A stretch of DNA of 64,000 nt, taken from the IMG/VR virus record IMGVR_UViG_3300035670_000108, positions 25,048-89,047 of that record; one strand, 5' to 3'. Below the pieces are notes generated by a model that made no database searches, was not told the origin of the DNA, and worked only from the letters and a program-made list of their open reading frames with translations. The DNA comes from a virus. Below, piece after piece: positions 46,383 to 57,100 of this stretch. The position numbers were made by a program, and so were the translations under genes. How positions within the stretch are numbered: the first letter of the stretch is position 1; each line of letters opens with the position of its first letter.

Positions 46383-47918
46383 ATGCCTTTCATCGTCGGC
46401 CGCGCGGCCAGGGAATACGACCTCTACCAACGGGTGAAGAACTTCGTCACCGGCGTCGGGAGTGTCGGTCGGGCCTACTACACCGGCTCCGGCAATGGGA
46501 AGCTCCTGGACATCCAGCTGCCGGCCGGCGGCCTGACTGGCGAGAGCTACACCATCACCTGCGAAGCCGCCGCCTCTCGCGGCGGGGGCTTCGGGGTGGT
46601 GTCCTCCCTGCGCGGGGTGCTGGCCGACGCCACCGTCAACCAGGTGTACCTGGACTCGCAGGTGCAGTTCTACCTGGACTTCGGCACCACCGACTATGCG
46701 CCGGGCGATGAATACCAGCTGAAGATCGTGGACTACAGCGCCCCGGCCAAGCCTAAGCTGACCGCCGTAGCGGGCAAGGTGAACACCCAGACCGAGACCA
46801 TCACCCTGACCTGTACCACAGCAGGCCAGGCCCTGATCCCGAGCGTGCAGCCGGAGATCCCGGCGGTCTTCTCCGTGGTCGGCAGCGTCTCCGGCGCCCA
46901 TGGTGACTACACCCAGGGCACCGTGCTCGACATCCCAGTGCTGAGCCTCACCCTTGCCCGCGGCGACACGTCCAACGCCGGCCAGCAGTTCGCCCTGGGC
47001 GACACCGTGGTGGTACACACCACCCGCAACCCGCTGCGGGCGCTCAACCAGCACTGGGTCACCAAGCGCGACCCGAAGATGGCCGCCAGCAACCAGTTCG
47101 GCACGCCGATCCCGGAGAGCGACAGCGAGTGGATCTTCCAAGGCCCAGGCCTGGCCGGCACCGACGAGATTATGTGTGGCATCCGCCGCAGCTGGAACAA
47201 CGGCGCCTCGACCGCTGCCTGGGAGCTGGCGGGTATGCGCGGCTATGCCGCCGGCCTGACCTACGACGAGCAGCCGAACATTCTGGTGGCGAACAAGCGC
47301 CCCTACCTGCTGCTGTGGTCGGGTGAGATCTCCTACTGGCTGTCCGTCACCGGCCGCAAGATCACCCTCAAGGTGCGGAACAACAACTACTACATGGACA
47401 TGTTCCTCGGCCTCGGCGCGCCGTGGGGCTCGCCCAAGTACCAGCCCTACTTCCTCCTGTGCGGCGGATCTGCCGGCAACTCGGAGACCAACTGGTCGAG
47501 CCTGTCGGTGGCCAACTCCAACTTCTGGGCGGCCCGCGCAGGCGACCCCGAGCGCTCCCCGATGATGGCGCTCAACCGTGACGGCTACTGGCAGGGCCAC
47601 GTCGTGCGCACGAACAACTCACGCCAGGATTCCTGGAACGGTGGCGGCTGGATGAACAGCAACCTCAACTCAATCTGGCCGTACCGCGGTAACGGCATGC
47701 AGCGCGTGCGGGAGAACCTCGACGGCAGTACCCCGCTGCTGCCTGTCACCTTGACCCCCGACCTGGGTGAGGTGGACGGCTACCTGGCTTTCTCCGGTTA
47801 CGGTAACGTGCAGCCCGAGGACATCATCATTCACACCGATACGGGCAAGCGCTATGTTGCGGGGACCAACGTCTACCGCAGCTCGCCCGAGGACTTCGCC
47901 GGCATGGAGCTGCTCTGA
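46383..47918 (+). CDS. Distal tail protein, 511 aa
   Basis: Beta-rich virion protein directly after the tape measure. N-terminal ~200 residues resemble stacked beta domains (TNVYRSSPEDFAGMELL at the end); a Trp/Asn/Gly-rich C-terminal half (SWNGGGWMNSNLNSIWPYRG) suggests a carbohydrate-contact surface. Distal-tail position; family not identified. Stop overlaps the next ATG. Confidence 0.75.
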   Translation: MPFIVGRAAREYDLYQRVKNFVTGVGSVGRAYYTGSGNGKLLDIQLPAGGLTGESYTITCEAAASRGGGFGVVSSLRGVLADATVNQVYLDSQVQFYLDFGTTDYAPGDEYQLKIVDYSAPAKPKLTAVAGKVNTQTETITLTCTTAGQALIPSVQPEIPAVFSVVGSVSGAHGDYTQGTVLDIPVLSLTLARGDTSNAGQQFALGDTVVVHTTRNPLRALNQHWVTKRDPKMAASNQFGTPIPESDSEWIFQGPGLAGTDEIMCGIRRSWNNGASTAAWELAGMRGYAAGLTYDEQPNILVANKRPYLLLWSGEISYWLSVTGRKITLKVRNNNYYMDMFLGLGAPWGSPKYQPYFLLCGGSAGNSETNWSSLSVANSNFWAARAGDPERSPMMALNRDGYWQGHVVRTNNSRQDSWNGGGWMNSNLNSIWPYRGNGMQRVRENLDGSTPLLPVTLTPDLGEVDGYLAFSGYGNVQPEDIIIHTDTGKRYVAGTNVYRSSPEDFAGMELL

Positions 47919-49051
47919 TGGCGCACTACGAGGAAGGCTCCGCCCCGGACGTCAACAACATGCTGGGCAAGCTGCGCACGGCGATGGCGGCCCAGGGCTG
48001 GACAGTCAACTACAACGATAACGAGGGTAGCTCTGGCGGCGTGCGCTGCCACATGAGCAAGGGTGGCCTGACCGTCAACCTGCGCACCGGCTTCAACAAC
48101 GAAGTGCCAGTCGCCCTTGCCGCTGAGCGCTCCGCGCGCCAGGGTACCTGGAACTGGAACTATACCTACGGCAACCCCACGCAGACCTGGCGTCCAAATT
48201 GGATCGCCATGAACTGCGGCACCGGCGTGAACATGTCCCGTTCCTGGCACAACCAACCAGGTGCGCCAGGCTCAACCGAGCTGAAGGGTCTCGCCTCGAT
48301 GATCACCGCGCCCGGCGCCATCTCGCGCTACTGGCTGTTCATCCTGGACGACCCGACGGCGGTTTTCCTGATCATGGAGACCTCGGCCAACAAGTTCCAG
48401 TGGCTGGCCTTCGGCAACCTGGAAATGTGCCAGGAGGTGCAGGCTGGCGGCCAGTTCTTCTTCGGTAGCCGCTCGTTCAACAAGAGCTACGGGGAGCCAC
48501 AGGAGGCGCTGTTCGGCACCATCCCGATCCCGAACGCCTCGTACATCAGCAACGACTGCGCTACCTGCTTTGTGCGTCTGGTGGACACCCGCTGGACCGC
48601 CAGCGACCAGCTCGACGGCTGGAACCACACGATGATGACTCCTGGCGCGGTGAACAGCTACGGCAACGGCAACTACTGGGCCAACCTGGGCCTGCCGGTG
48701 CCAGACTCCACCTATGGCAACCCGGCGGTGAGTGGTTTCCTCAACTTGACCAACGTCTCGTACCTGGAGCAGGAGGGCCGCACGGTGCTGTGGCCCATCG
48801 GCGCCTACAAGGCGATGGGTGAGGGCGCCGGCTACGAGCTGATCGGTTTCATCCCGCATGTCGGCAGGCTCAGCCTGAAGGCCTATGCTGCTGGTGACCA
48901 GGTGGCCGGGGTGGGCGATACCTACCAGGCCTTCCCCTCGCACCACCGGATCTCGCCGTTCAACATCTACAACTACGGCACGCTGGCGAACAACCCGGCT
49001 GACGAGAGCTTCAACTACTACGGTACAGGTGTCGCGGTAAGGAGACAGTAA
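47918..49051 (+). CDS. Tail tip protein, 377 aa
   Basis: Aromatic and Asn/Gly-rich beta protein (TWNWNYTYGNPTQTWRPNWI; NYWANLGLPVPDSTYGNPAV). Overlaps both neighbours by 1 nt, so co-translated with the tail tip genes. Shares the composition of the 511-aa protein before it. Not recognised as a named family. Confidence 0.75.
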   Translation: MAHYEEGSAPDVNNMLGKLRTAMAAQGWTVNYNDNEGSSGGVRCHMSKGGLTVNLRTGFNNEVPVALAAERSARQGTWNWNYTYGNPTQTWRPNWIAMNCGTGVNMSRSWHNQPGAPGSTELKGLASMITAPGAISRYWLFILDDPTAVFLIMETSANKFQWLAFGNLEMCQEVQAGGQFFFGSRSFNKSYGEPQEALFGTIPIPNASYISNDCATCFVRLVDTRWTASDQLDGWNHTMMTPGAVNSYGNGNYWANLGLPVPDSTYGNPAVSGFLNLTNVSYLEQEGRTVLWPIGAYKAMGEGAGYELIGFIPHVGRLSLKAYAAGDQVAGVGDTYQAFPSHHRISPFNIYNYGTLANNPADESFNYYGTGVAVRRQ

Positions 49052-50808
49052 TGGCGGTCAAGGAGACCTCGGCGCACATCCTGCCGCCGCGCAGCGCGTA
49101 CACCGACCCTATCCGCCCCGATGTCGACTGGGTCGACATCATGGACACCAACCGGTACGACCGGAACACCTGGTTTTACCCGTGGCAAGGGTTCGGCCTG
49201 TACCGCGTAGCCACGTTCAACAACGGCCCCGGCTACGACCTCCGCAGGATCAACACCCGGCGCACCTTGCAGGGCGTGCCGAAGGTAGTGGTGTGCCCGC
49301 GCCGGCGGGGTATGACCTTCACGGACCTGCTCTACGGCAAGCTGCAACTCAACCCCAGCCTGCTGAACATGGGCAACGTCCTGAACAGCCAGACCCGCCA
49401 GGTAGAGCTGTGGAACTCCAGCTTCACGGCGGTGACCGTGCAGCAGATCACCCGCACCAACGACGACGGCGTGGATCTCAACGTGCCGGCCACGCCGTTC
49501 GTGCTGCAGCCGCTGCAGGCCCTGACCATCGACGTGAGCGTGGCCACCACCGGACCCACCAACATCGACGCGCGCTTCCTGTTCGACGCCGTGGGCGTGA
49601 AGGACGTGTCCCTGCAGGTCACCGGCATTCGCTCGGTGGTGTTCAGCCTGATGCCGGACACCTCGAAGAGCTACATCGAGAAGCTGTCCTGGGTGTCCGA
49701 CATCATCACCTCGAAGGATGGCACCGAACAGCGCATGGCCCTCAACGAGTGGCCTGACACCACGCTGTCGATGACCGTGCAGCAGCACTCGGACAAGCTG
49801 CACAATCTGTCCAGCCTGCTGTGGGGCTGGCAGCACCGCATCTACCAGCTCCCCTTGTGGCACCGTCACGACAACCTGACAGAGCCGGCCTACCCGGGTC
49901 TCAACACGGTCATGTGCCAAACGGCCTATGCCGGCTTCCGCGTGGGCGGGATGGCTGTGCTCTGGGCCGGGTTCGACTACTTCGAGACCGTGGAGGTGGA
50001 GCAGATCCTCGCCGACCGGATCATCACCAAGCGCCCGCTCATGCAGGGCTGGGGCAAGGGCACGCTGGTCGCTGCCTGCCGGGCCGCCCGCCTGCCGCAG
50101 GAAACCAGCAGCACCTGGACCCATGCCGACCTGGCCGAGGTGAAGCTGGACTTCGTGCTGACCGACGTAGAGGTGGAGACCCCGTTCGAGTTCCCTGGCA
50201 CCTACCGTGGATCGCCCTTGCTGCTGATCGCGCCGAACTGGGTGAGCGCCCTGGACGAGCGGAACATCCGCAACCTGGACATCTTCGAGACCGAGCTGAA
50301 GTCGCGCTTCACCGTGCTGAACAACGACGTCCCGAACATCGTCCGCACGCACGCCTGGTTCCTGAACAGCAAGCAGCGCATCCACCAGTTCCGGTGCTGG
50401 CTGTACAGCCGGCGCGGGCGCGTGGTGCCGTTCTGGTCGCCGAGCTGGAAGAACGATTTCACCTTGGTGGCCAAGGTGGAGGTGGGCAACACCTCCATCG
50501 AAGTGAAGAACATCGGGTACCGCAACTTCTACCAGACCCGCTACGGGCGCCAGGATCTGATCATGTTCCTGCGTGACGGCAGCCGCATCATGCGCCGGAT
50601 CACAACGGCTGCAGCAGGCCCCACCAGTGCGACCGAGATCCTGGGGCTCGACCAGGAAATTTCACGGGTGATCGAGCCGCGGGACGTGGAGATGGTATCG
50701 TTCCTGGGGGAGCATCGCCTGGATGCGGATGACATCGAACTGGACTGGCGCAGCGACAAGCTGGTGCTGGCCAACCAGAATATGAGGCTGCTGACGGATG
50801 GCGTTTGA
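49051..50808 (+). CDS. Tail tip protein, 585 aa
   Basis: Beta-rich protein with a central jelly-roll-like stretch (TNIDARFLFDAVGVKDVSLQ) and a C-terminal region with GSRIMRRITTAAAGPTSATE and DVEMVSFLGEHRLDADDIEL. The C-terminal layout resembles phage tail proteins whose end recurs in baseplate hub assemblies (DUF2460-like order), but I cannot assign it. Overlaps the hub gene by 11 nt. Confidence 0.72.
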   Translation: MAVKETSAHILPPRSAYTDPIRPDVDWVDIMDTNRYDRNTWFYPWQGFGLYRVATFNNGPGYDLRRINTRRTLQGVPKVVVCPRRRGMTFTDLLYGKLQLNPSLLNMGNVLNSQTRQVELWNSSFTAVTVQQITRTNDDGVDLNVPATPFVLQPLQALTIDVSVATTGPTNIDARFLFDAVGVKDVSLQVTGIRSVVFSLMPDTSKSYIEKLSWVSDIITSKDGTEQRMALNEWPDTTLSMTVQQHSDKLHNLSSLLWGWQHRIYQLPLWHRHDNLTEPAYPGLNTVMCQTAYAGFRVGGMAVLWAGFDYFETVEVEQILADRIITKRPLMQGWGKGTLVAACRAARLPQETSSTWTHADLAEVKLDFVLTDVEVETPFEFPGTYRGSPLLLIAPNWVSALDERNIRNLDIFETELKSRFTVLNNDVPNIVRTHAWFLNSKQRIHQFRCWLYSRRGRVVPFWSPSWKNDFTLVAKVEVGNTSIEVKNIGYRNFYQTRYGRQDLIMFLRDGSRIMRRITTAAAGPTSATEILGLDQEISRVIEPRDVEMVSFLGEHRLDADDIELDWRSDKLVLANQNMRLLTDGV

Positions 50809-51601
50809 TGACAAGGAGCGGAGCGCCTGGAGAGGCCGCCCCGAGGAGTTCTACCAGTTCCACATCGTGGGCGGGGAAACCTACCGCTATACCCCCATGC
50901 GCCTCCCCTTGACCTACCAGGGTTTCGAGTACACCCCCAAGGTCATGGAGCGCGGTGACTTCACCTTCAAGAAGGACTTCTCCGGCGAGGACACCCTGGA
51001 GATCGGGGTGCAGGCCGACCTGGACATCCTCTCGAACTTCAAGATCATCGTCCCGCGCCGCTCGATGCTGATCACTGTATTCCGCCGGCACCGGGGAGAT
51101 AGCGACCTCGATGTCTACCCGGTGTTCTTCGGCCGGGTGCGCGGATGCTCCTGGGAGGGAGCCAAGGCGGTTCTCTCCTGCGACAGCATGTATGCCATGA
51201 CCAAGCGCGGCGGGCTGAACGTCTGGTACCAGGTGCAGTGCAACCACTTCGTCTACGATGCCGGCTGCACGCTGCAGAAGACCGACTGGCGGGTTACTGG
51301 CACCCTGCAGGCTATCAACGGCACCAATATCTCCTCCGGAGCATTCGGCACCAAGCCCAACGGCTATTTCAAGTATGGCTTCATAGAGGTAGGCAACGCG
51401 GCCTACTTCGTGATCGACCACGTCGGGGACACGGTGACCCTGATGCACGGCATGGAAGGGGTGGCACTGGGTAGCATGGTCTCCGCCTACGCTGGCTGCG
51501 ATCGCACCTTGAACACCTGCTGGGATAAGTTCGGCAACGGCCTGAACCACCTCGGGTTCACCTGGTCGCCGGCTGACAACGTCTTCGTGGATGGGATCTG
51601 A
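50798..51601 (+). CDS. BR0599/DUF2163-like tail hub protein
   Basis: 267 residues. The C-terminal region has the BR0599 signature AGCDRTLNTCWDKFGNGLNH with HLGFTWSPADN; the N-terminal region (YTPMRLPLTYQGFEYTPKVM) matches DUF2163. In gene-transfer agents and related siphophages this is a distal-tail hub component near a peptidase. Conserved Cys pairs are present (CDRTLNTC). Good match. Confidence 0.85.
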   Translation: MAFDDKERSAWRGRPEEFYQFHIVGGETYRYTPMRLPLTYQGFEYTPKVMERGDFTFKKDFSGEDTLEIGVQADLDILSNFKIIVPRRSMLITVFRRHRGDSDLDVYPVFFGRVRGCSWEGAKAVLSCDSMYAMTKRGGLNVWYQVQCNHFVYDAGCTLQKTDWRVTGTLQAINGTNISSGAFGTKPNGYFKYGFIEVGNAAYFVIDHVGDTVTLMHGMEGVALGSMVSAYAGCDRTLNTCWDKFGNGLNHLGFTWSPADNVFVDGI

Positions 51602-51604
51602 CCT

Positions 51605-54121
51605 ATGCAATACATCATCATCCTGATCCTGATGATCATCATGGAGGTGACCCGGCCGGTGCCGAAGCCTCCGAAGAAGCCAGGCCTGGGCGACTTCAAC
51701 GTCCCGACTGCTGAGCAGGATCGGCCTGTGCCTGTATTCTGGGGCAAACCATGGCTTGATGGTCCCAACCTGGTTTGGTACGGCGATCTGAAAATTTCCA
51801 AGATCAAGAAGAAGATCAAGGGCATGTTCGTCTCGAAGACGCAGGTGATCGGCTACAAGTATTCCCTCGGCTTCCACCTGGTCTTCGGCTACGGCGACGA
51901 CAACACCATCCTCAAGAAGATCGCCGTCGCTGGCTCCAACGGCTCGGCCGAGATCGTCTGGTCCGGCTCCCTTGCAGGCGGCAACGGCTCGATCAGCAGG
52001 GGTGATCTGTGGGGCGGGGAGGAAGAAGGCGGCGGCATGGTCGGCACCTTCACCTTCATGAGCGGTGCTCGCGCGCAGGGCCAGAACAGCTACCTGCGCA
52101 GCAAGCTCGGCTCCCGCATGCCGGCCTATCGCGGCGTCTGCGGCGTCTCCTGGAACCGGGGCTACCACGGCACCCAGACCGTCCTGCAGAACTGGATCGC
52201 CCAGATCGAGCGCCTGCCTCGCGGCCTGTCCACCGTCTACTACAACATCAACGGCGAGGCCAACGCCGCCGAGATCCAGTACGAGCTGCTGACCAACAGC
52301 GCCTTCGGCATGGGCCTTACCGCTGACGAGATCGACGTGGCCAGCTTCCGCAGCTGCGCCGAGAAGATACACGGCGAGGGCCTGGGCATCTCGATGGTGT
52401 GGGACAACACCAAATCCCTCGAGGATATGCTCAAGGAGATCGACCGCCATGTGGAGTCGATCACCTTCATCAACCCCACCAACGGCAAATGGACGATGCG
52501 GCTGATCCGGGCCGACTACGACATCGACACCCTGCCGCGCGTCAACAAGAAGAATGCCCAGCTGATCAAGTTCACCCGGCCGACGGCCGACGAGCTGGTC
52601 AACGAGATGATCGTCACCTACTCCTCGGAGGAGTACCAGGGCAAGAACCTGCCGGTGCGCGTGCAGGACACCGCTGCCTTCCAGAACCGCGACAACCAGC
52701 GGGTAACCGTCACGGCCGCCTACCCTGGTTTCACCCAGCCCCACCTGGCGAAGACCGTCTGCACCAGGGACATGCGCTCGCTCAGCTACCCTTACGCCCG
52801 CGTGCAGCTGGAGCTGGACCGCAGCTTCTACGATCTGGCGCCGGTGGATCGGCTGGTATTCGACTGGGAGTTCCCGGACGGCAACATCGAGAACATGCCG
52901 ATGATCGTCATGGAGCGGAGCATTGGCTCGTTCAAAGACGGTAAGATCGTGGTCACCTGCGCCCAGGACGTGTTCGGCCTGGGCGAAGCGCTGTACACCG
53001 AGGGTGGTGGCAGCGGCTGGACGCCGATCAACAAGACCGCGCTGCCGCCCACTGCCTACCGCATGGAGTTCAGCCCGTACTGGATCTTGAAGCAGGACCC
53101 TGACGTGCCGGGCCCTCTGGCGGCAGTACCGATGCTGATGGTGGAGGAGCCCAACGCGGCCCACCTGTCCTACGACGTGCAGTACACCGACCCCTCCCTT
53201 GGCGGCCAATACCTGCCTGCTCCGGACAGCCAGCCTTTCACCCCGACCGGAAAGCTGCTCTATGACTACCTGGAGAGCGCCGGCCAGGACGCCAGCGGCA
53301 GCCTGATCCTGACCGACCTGACGGGCCTCACCGAAGTGCCGGTGGGCACGGCCAACGACCTGCGCTACCTGGGCGCCGGCATGGTGGTCGTCGACAACGA
53401 GATCATGGGGTTCACCGCAGCGGTGCAGCGGCTGGATGGCACCTGGGCCATCACCGGCGTAAAGCGGGCTCTGCTCGACACAACCGCCGAGCGCCACCTG
53501 GCCGGCGCCAGGGTCTGGTTCATGGCCGATGCCCTGGGTCGCACGCCGACCCAGCTGCTGCCGTTCGCCAGCGGCACCTACAAGGCCAAGCTGATCACCC
53601 GGGCCATGGCCGGCACCCTGGACCCGCTCAGCGCCCCGGTCGTGACCCTGACCACCAACGGCAGCACCACGAACGCCCGCCCCTTGTACGCCTACCCGGT
53701 GCGCAACCTGAAGGTCAACGGCAGCACAGTGCCCGGCAAGGTGCCGGCCAACGAGATCGCGGTCACCTGGAACCACTCCAACAAGGAGCAGGAGGATTAC
53801 ATCTACTTCCAGGACGACACGCCGCTGGCCAAGCCTGGCGATACCACCTACCGTGTCTATCTTTACGATGACACCGGTGCCCAGAAGGCGGTGTCCGGAA
53901 CCATCGTCGGCAACTCCTACACCTTCGCCGTGGGCGACGTGGTCGGCGGGCTGCCGACCTCTGGATACGTGCAGGTTGTGACCCTGAATGCCACAGGGCA
54001 GAGCAATAGGGCTACTCTGTGGTTCGGCCGGCAGGTAGACTACGCCAGCACGCAGGACGCTGGCCCGCAGCGCCTGCTGGACGAGGCGGTACCATGGAGC
54101 TTCATAAGGATGGCTGACTGA
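51605..54121 (+). CDS. Central tail fibre / tip (megatron-like) protein, 838 aa
   Basis: Follows the BR0599-like hub protein, as in GTA-type tail tips. Short hydrophobic N-terminus (MQYIIILILMIIMEVTRPVP), then VPVFWGKPWLDGPNLVWYGD as in phage central-tip proteins. Middle: YNINGEANAAEIQYELLTNS and SAFGMGLTADEIDVASFRSC. Fibronectin-type repeats at the C-terminal end (ITGVKRALLDTTAERHLAGA; EIAVTWNHSNKEQED). Likely host-contact platform. Confidence 0.75.
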   Translation: MQYIIILILMIIMEVTRPVPKPPKKPGLGDFNVPTAEQDRPVPVFWGKPWLDGPNLVWYGDLKISKIKKKIKGMFVSKTQVIGYKYSLGFHLVFGYGDDNTILKKIAVAGSNGSAEIVWSGSLAGGNGSISRGDLWGGEEEGGGMVGTFTFMSGARAQGQNSYLRSKLGSRMPAYRGVCGVSWNRGYHGTQTVLQNWIAQIERLPRGLSTVYYNINGEANAAEIQYELLTNSAFGMGLTADEIDVASFRSCAEKIHGEGLGISMVWDNTKSLEDMLKEIDRHVESITFINPTNGKWTMRLIRADYDIDTLPRVNKKNAQLIKFTRPTADELVNEMIVTYSSEEYQGKNLPVRVQDTAAFQNRDNQRVTVTAAYPGFTQPHLAKTVCTRDMRSLSYPYARVQLELDRSFYDLAPVDRLVFDWEFPDGNIENMPMIVMERSIGSFKDGKIVVTCAQDVFGLGEALYTEGGGSGWTPINKTALPPTAYRMEFSPYWILKQDPDVPGPLAAVPMLMVEEPNAAHLSYDVQYTDPSLGGQYLPAPDSQPFTPTGKLLYDYLESAGQDASGSLILTDLTGLTEVPVGTANDLRYLGAGMVVVDNEIMGFTAAVQRLDGTWAITGVKRALLDTTAERHLAGARVWFMADALGRTPTQLLPFASGTYKAKLITRAMAGTLDPLSAPVVTLTTNGSTTNARPLYAYPVRNLKVNGSTVPGKVPANEIAVTWNHSNKEQEDYIYFQDDTPLAKPGDTTYRVYLYDDTGAQKAVSGTIVGNSYTFAVGDVVGGLPTSGYVQVVTLNATGQSNRATLWFGRQVDYASTQDAGPQRLLDEAVPWSFIRMAD

Positions 54122-57100
54122 TGCCTGCGCGCGTCGCACTCTCTTCTGTAGGCCAGAACGGCCAATACGTCGGCACCACCAGGGTGCCGACGCCGACGGC
54201 CTCACCCGGCTCCGCCACCTGCCGCAACTTCAACGGTACCTCCGACCGCCTGGTGCTCGGCCAGGGTACCAGCCTGGGCGCCAACTTCCTCGCGCTGATG
54301 ACCTTCTGGCGTGCGGACGGTTCGGTGCTCGCCGACAACTCCACGGCGGCCCGCCTGTTCACCCAGTATTGCGTCGGCGGCACCCGGGTGGCCGCCGGCC
54401 TCAACCGCAGCTTCCTGTCCCTGACCTACACCGACTCCAGCGGCAACACCGTGACCGTGGAGACGAAGGTGCGCGTGCTCGACACCGCCCGCCACTTCCT
54501 GGCGCTGGAAGTCACAGCCACTGCCATCCGCCTGTTTCTTGATGGGCGCCTGGCGGCCAAGGTGACGGCCACCCTTGCCGCCCCAGACTTGGCCCGCGTG
54601 TGCATCGCTGCCGATGCCAACTCCCGCTTCTTCCGTGGCCAGATTGACGACCTGGCGATCTTCCAGACCTACCCCGGCAAGACCCAGAACTGGCTGCGGT
54701 ACTACCGCGAGCTGGTGCGTGGCAACTTCAGCTGCGACTACCAGGCGACGGCGTTTGGCGCCGGCTACAACGCGGTGACGCTCACCGAGGACGGCTACAG
54801 CGCCAGCGGCTTCACCGTGGCGCCAAGCTCGCGCGTGCCGCTGGCCCATCCGCTGCGTACCGAGGCCGAGCTGGCCCAGCAATTCCTCGAGTTCCGCTTC
54901 AGCGTCGGCGGCAGCGGGACCATGCGCCTGGGGGTGTTCAATACCTCCCACGATCTGGCCGCCGACGACATCGGCGACTCGCCGAACAGCTACGCCTTCA
55001 CCGCTGATGGTATGGTGCTGCACGACAGCGATTCGATCTACGGGTCGGTGCCGGTATGGGGCGAGAACAACATCGTGGCGCTCGGCTGGACGCCGGCCAC
55101 CCGCAAGCTGGCCCTGTGGATCGACGGCGTGCACCAGTGGGAGATCACCCTGCCGGCCGGAACCTGGACGCCGGCTATCTCGCTGGGCGCCCACACCGTG
55201 TTCCTGAACAGCGGGCAGAGCGTCCCCCTCTCCTTGCCCACGGATACGCCGGGCTTGCCGAGCAAGGTGTGGTCGAAGCTGACCACCGAGTTCCGTCAGA
55301 TGAAGCTGGCCGAGGTGAATGCCCCGCTGGACGACGCCGACGAGATCGTGCGCGACGCCTACAGCGACGCCGCCGTCGGCCTGTACACCGCGCCGCTGCC
55401 GCTGGAGCCGGGCTTCACCGTCGATAGCTTCGACTTCTCCCGCCGCGTGGGCGGCGGTATCAGGATCAACTTCGGGCCGTACTCGGCGGCCGACGACGAC
55501 TTCTTCTTCGCCATCGCCTTCTCGCCGGAGGCGGCGGATCTCACCGGCGAGGTGGTGCTGCTGGAGTCGCCCACTAAGTGGGGCTTGCGGATCATCGACG
55601 GGCGCCTCAATGCTTGGGTTGGCGACGTGCAGGTGGGCTCCGTCAACGAGCCGTTCACGCCTGGTGAGCGCTACATCCTCGGCATCACCCGCAGCGGCAC
55701 CGGCAAGCTGCTGGTCTGGACGTACATCGGCTACGTGCTGCAGAGCGGCGACAACACCGTGGCCCAGACCGCCACCGACGTGTGGGTTGGCTCGGCCGCC
55801 GACGGCAGCAAGGCCTTTGCCGGCCGCCTGTCTCACCTGGTGCTCAGCAGCAAGCTGCCGGCCGCCTGGAAGATGAACCGGCTGAAGTCGGTCTACACCT
55901 GGGACCTGCCCGACATCGCCGGCATGATCCCGAACCCGGCCGACGTGCGCCAGGTGTTCGAGCTGTCCTGGCGCGACGTCATCGCCCTGGGTATATCGGC
56001 CACGCCGACCGCCACCCACTGCTATGTCGGCACCGTGGGCAAGCAGCCGGATGCGATCGCCATTGAATACCGACCGGTGGACCGGGAGAACGCCGGCTCC
56101 TTCACCGGCACCGAGATCTCCAGCTGGGCGCCGGTGGGCACCCTGCTGCAATACACCGACAAGGTGACCGACCAGTTCCTGCTGGCCTCGGCCGCGGATC
56201 TCGACACGGTCACGGTAGGCACCGCCCTCCTTGTCGGCGAAGAGATCTGCAAGGTGACGGCCATCAACCTGACCCTGCTGATCGTGACGGTAGAGCGCGC
56301 GTGCGCGGACACCTCGCCGGCCGTGCATGGCGCCGGCAGCCTGGTCTGGTTCTACGATGGCCACCTGGGCTCGGCCCGCAACAACTACGAGGTGCTGGAC
56401 AGCGTCGACGTGAAGATGCTCAGCCGCAGCTCGCTGGCGGAGATGGGTGAGGAGTTCGCGCCGACCGATACCGTCGCCATGCGCGGCCGACTGGCCCGCC
56501 CCTACCCGCCGGCCAACGTCCGGATCAACGAGCAGTATTCTCCCGAGGCTCTCACCGGCACCGTCTACATCCAGTGGAACCACCGTAACAAGGTCGTCCA
56601 AGGCTCGACGCTCACTGGGTGGTATGTGCCTGGGGCCTTCACCGCGCCGGCCGGCGTCACCTACCTGGTGCGCGCGTATAACGCCGACACCGGCGAGCTG
56701 GTGCATGAGTCCTCGGCGATCCCCGGCACCGACACCGACTACAACCTCTACATCCAGAACTACCTCGGCAACCTGCGGGTCGACCTGGTGTCGGTCAGCG
56801 GCGGCGTGGAGTGTCTGTTCATCCCGTCGCTGGAGTTCGCCTACGACGCCGAGGTGACCACGCTGATCACCACCGAGGAAGAGGAGCCGCTCAGCACCGA
56901 AGACGGTGAGGGCGCTATCGAAGCCGAGCGCATGACTCGCCTGCTGGCCAACAGCTTCAGCGGCGAGCTGCCGGACGACTGGGAGGGCTTCGAGGAGGAG
57001 GAAGAGGAGGAAGAGGGTCAGTTCCTGGGCATCCCAATCTCGGAGTTCCCGCCGCTCCCCTTGACCCCCACCGGCGACGAGATTATCCCGGTGGTCATCA

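Noticed and set aside
50600-54205. 1201-codon open frame on the minus strand opposite the tail tip genes
   Set aside because: It lies antisense to well-supported coding genes in G+C-rich DNA, has repetitive His/Val/Gly-rich composition and no ribosome site; a composition shadow.
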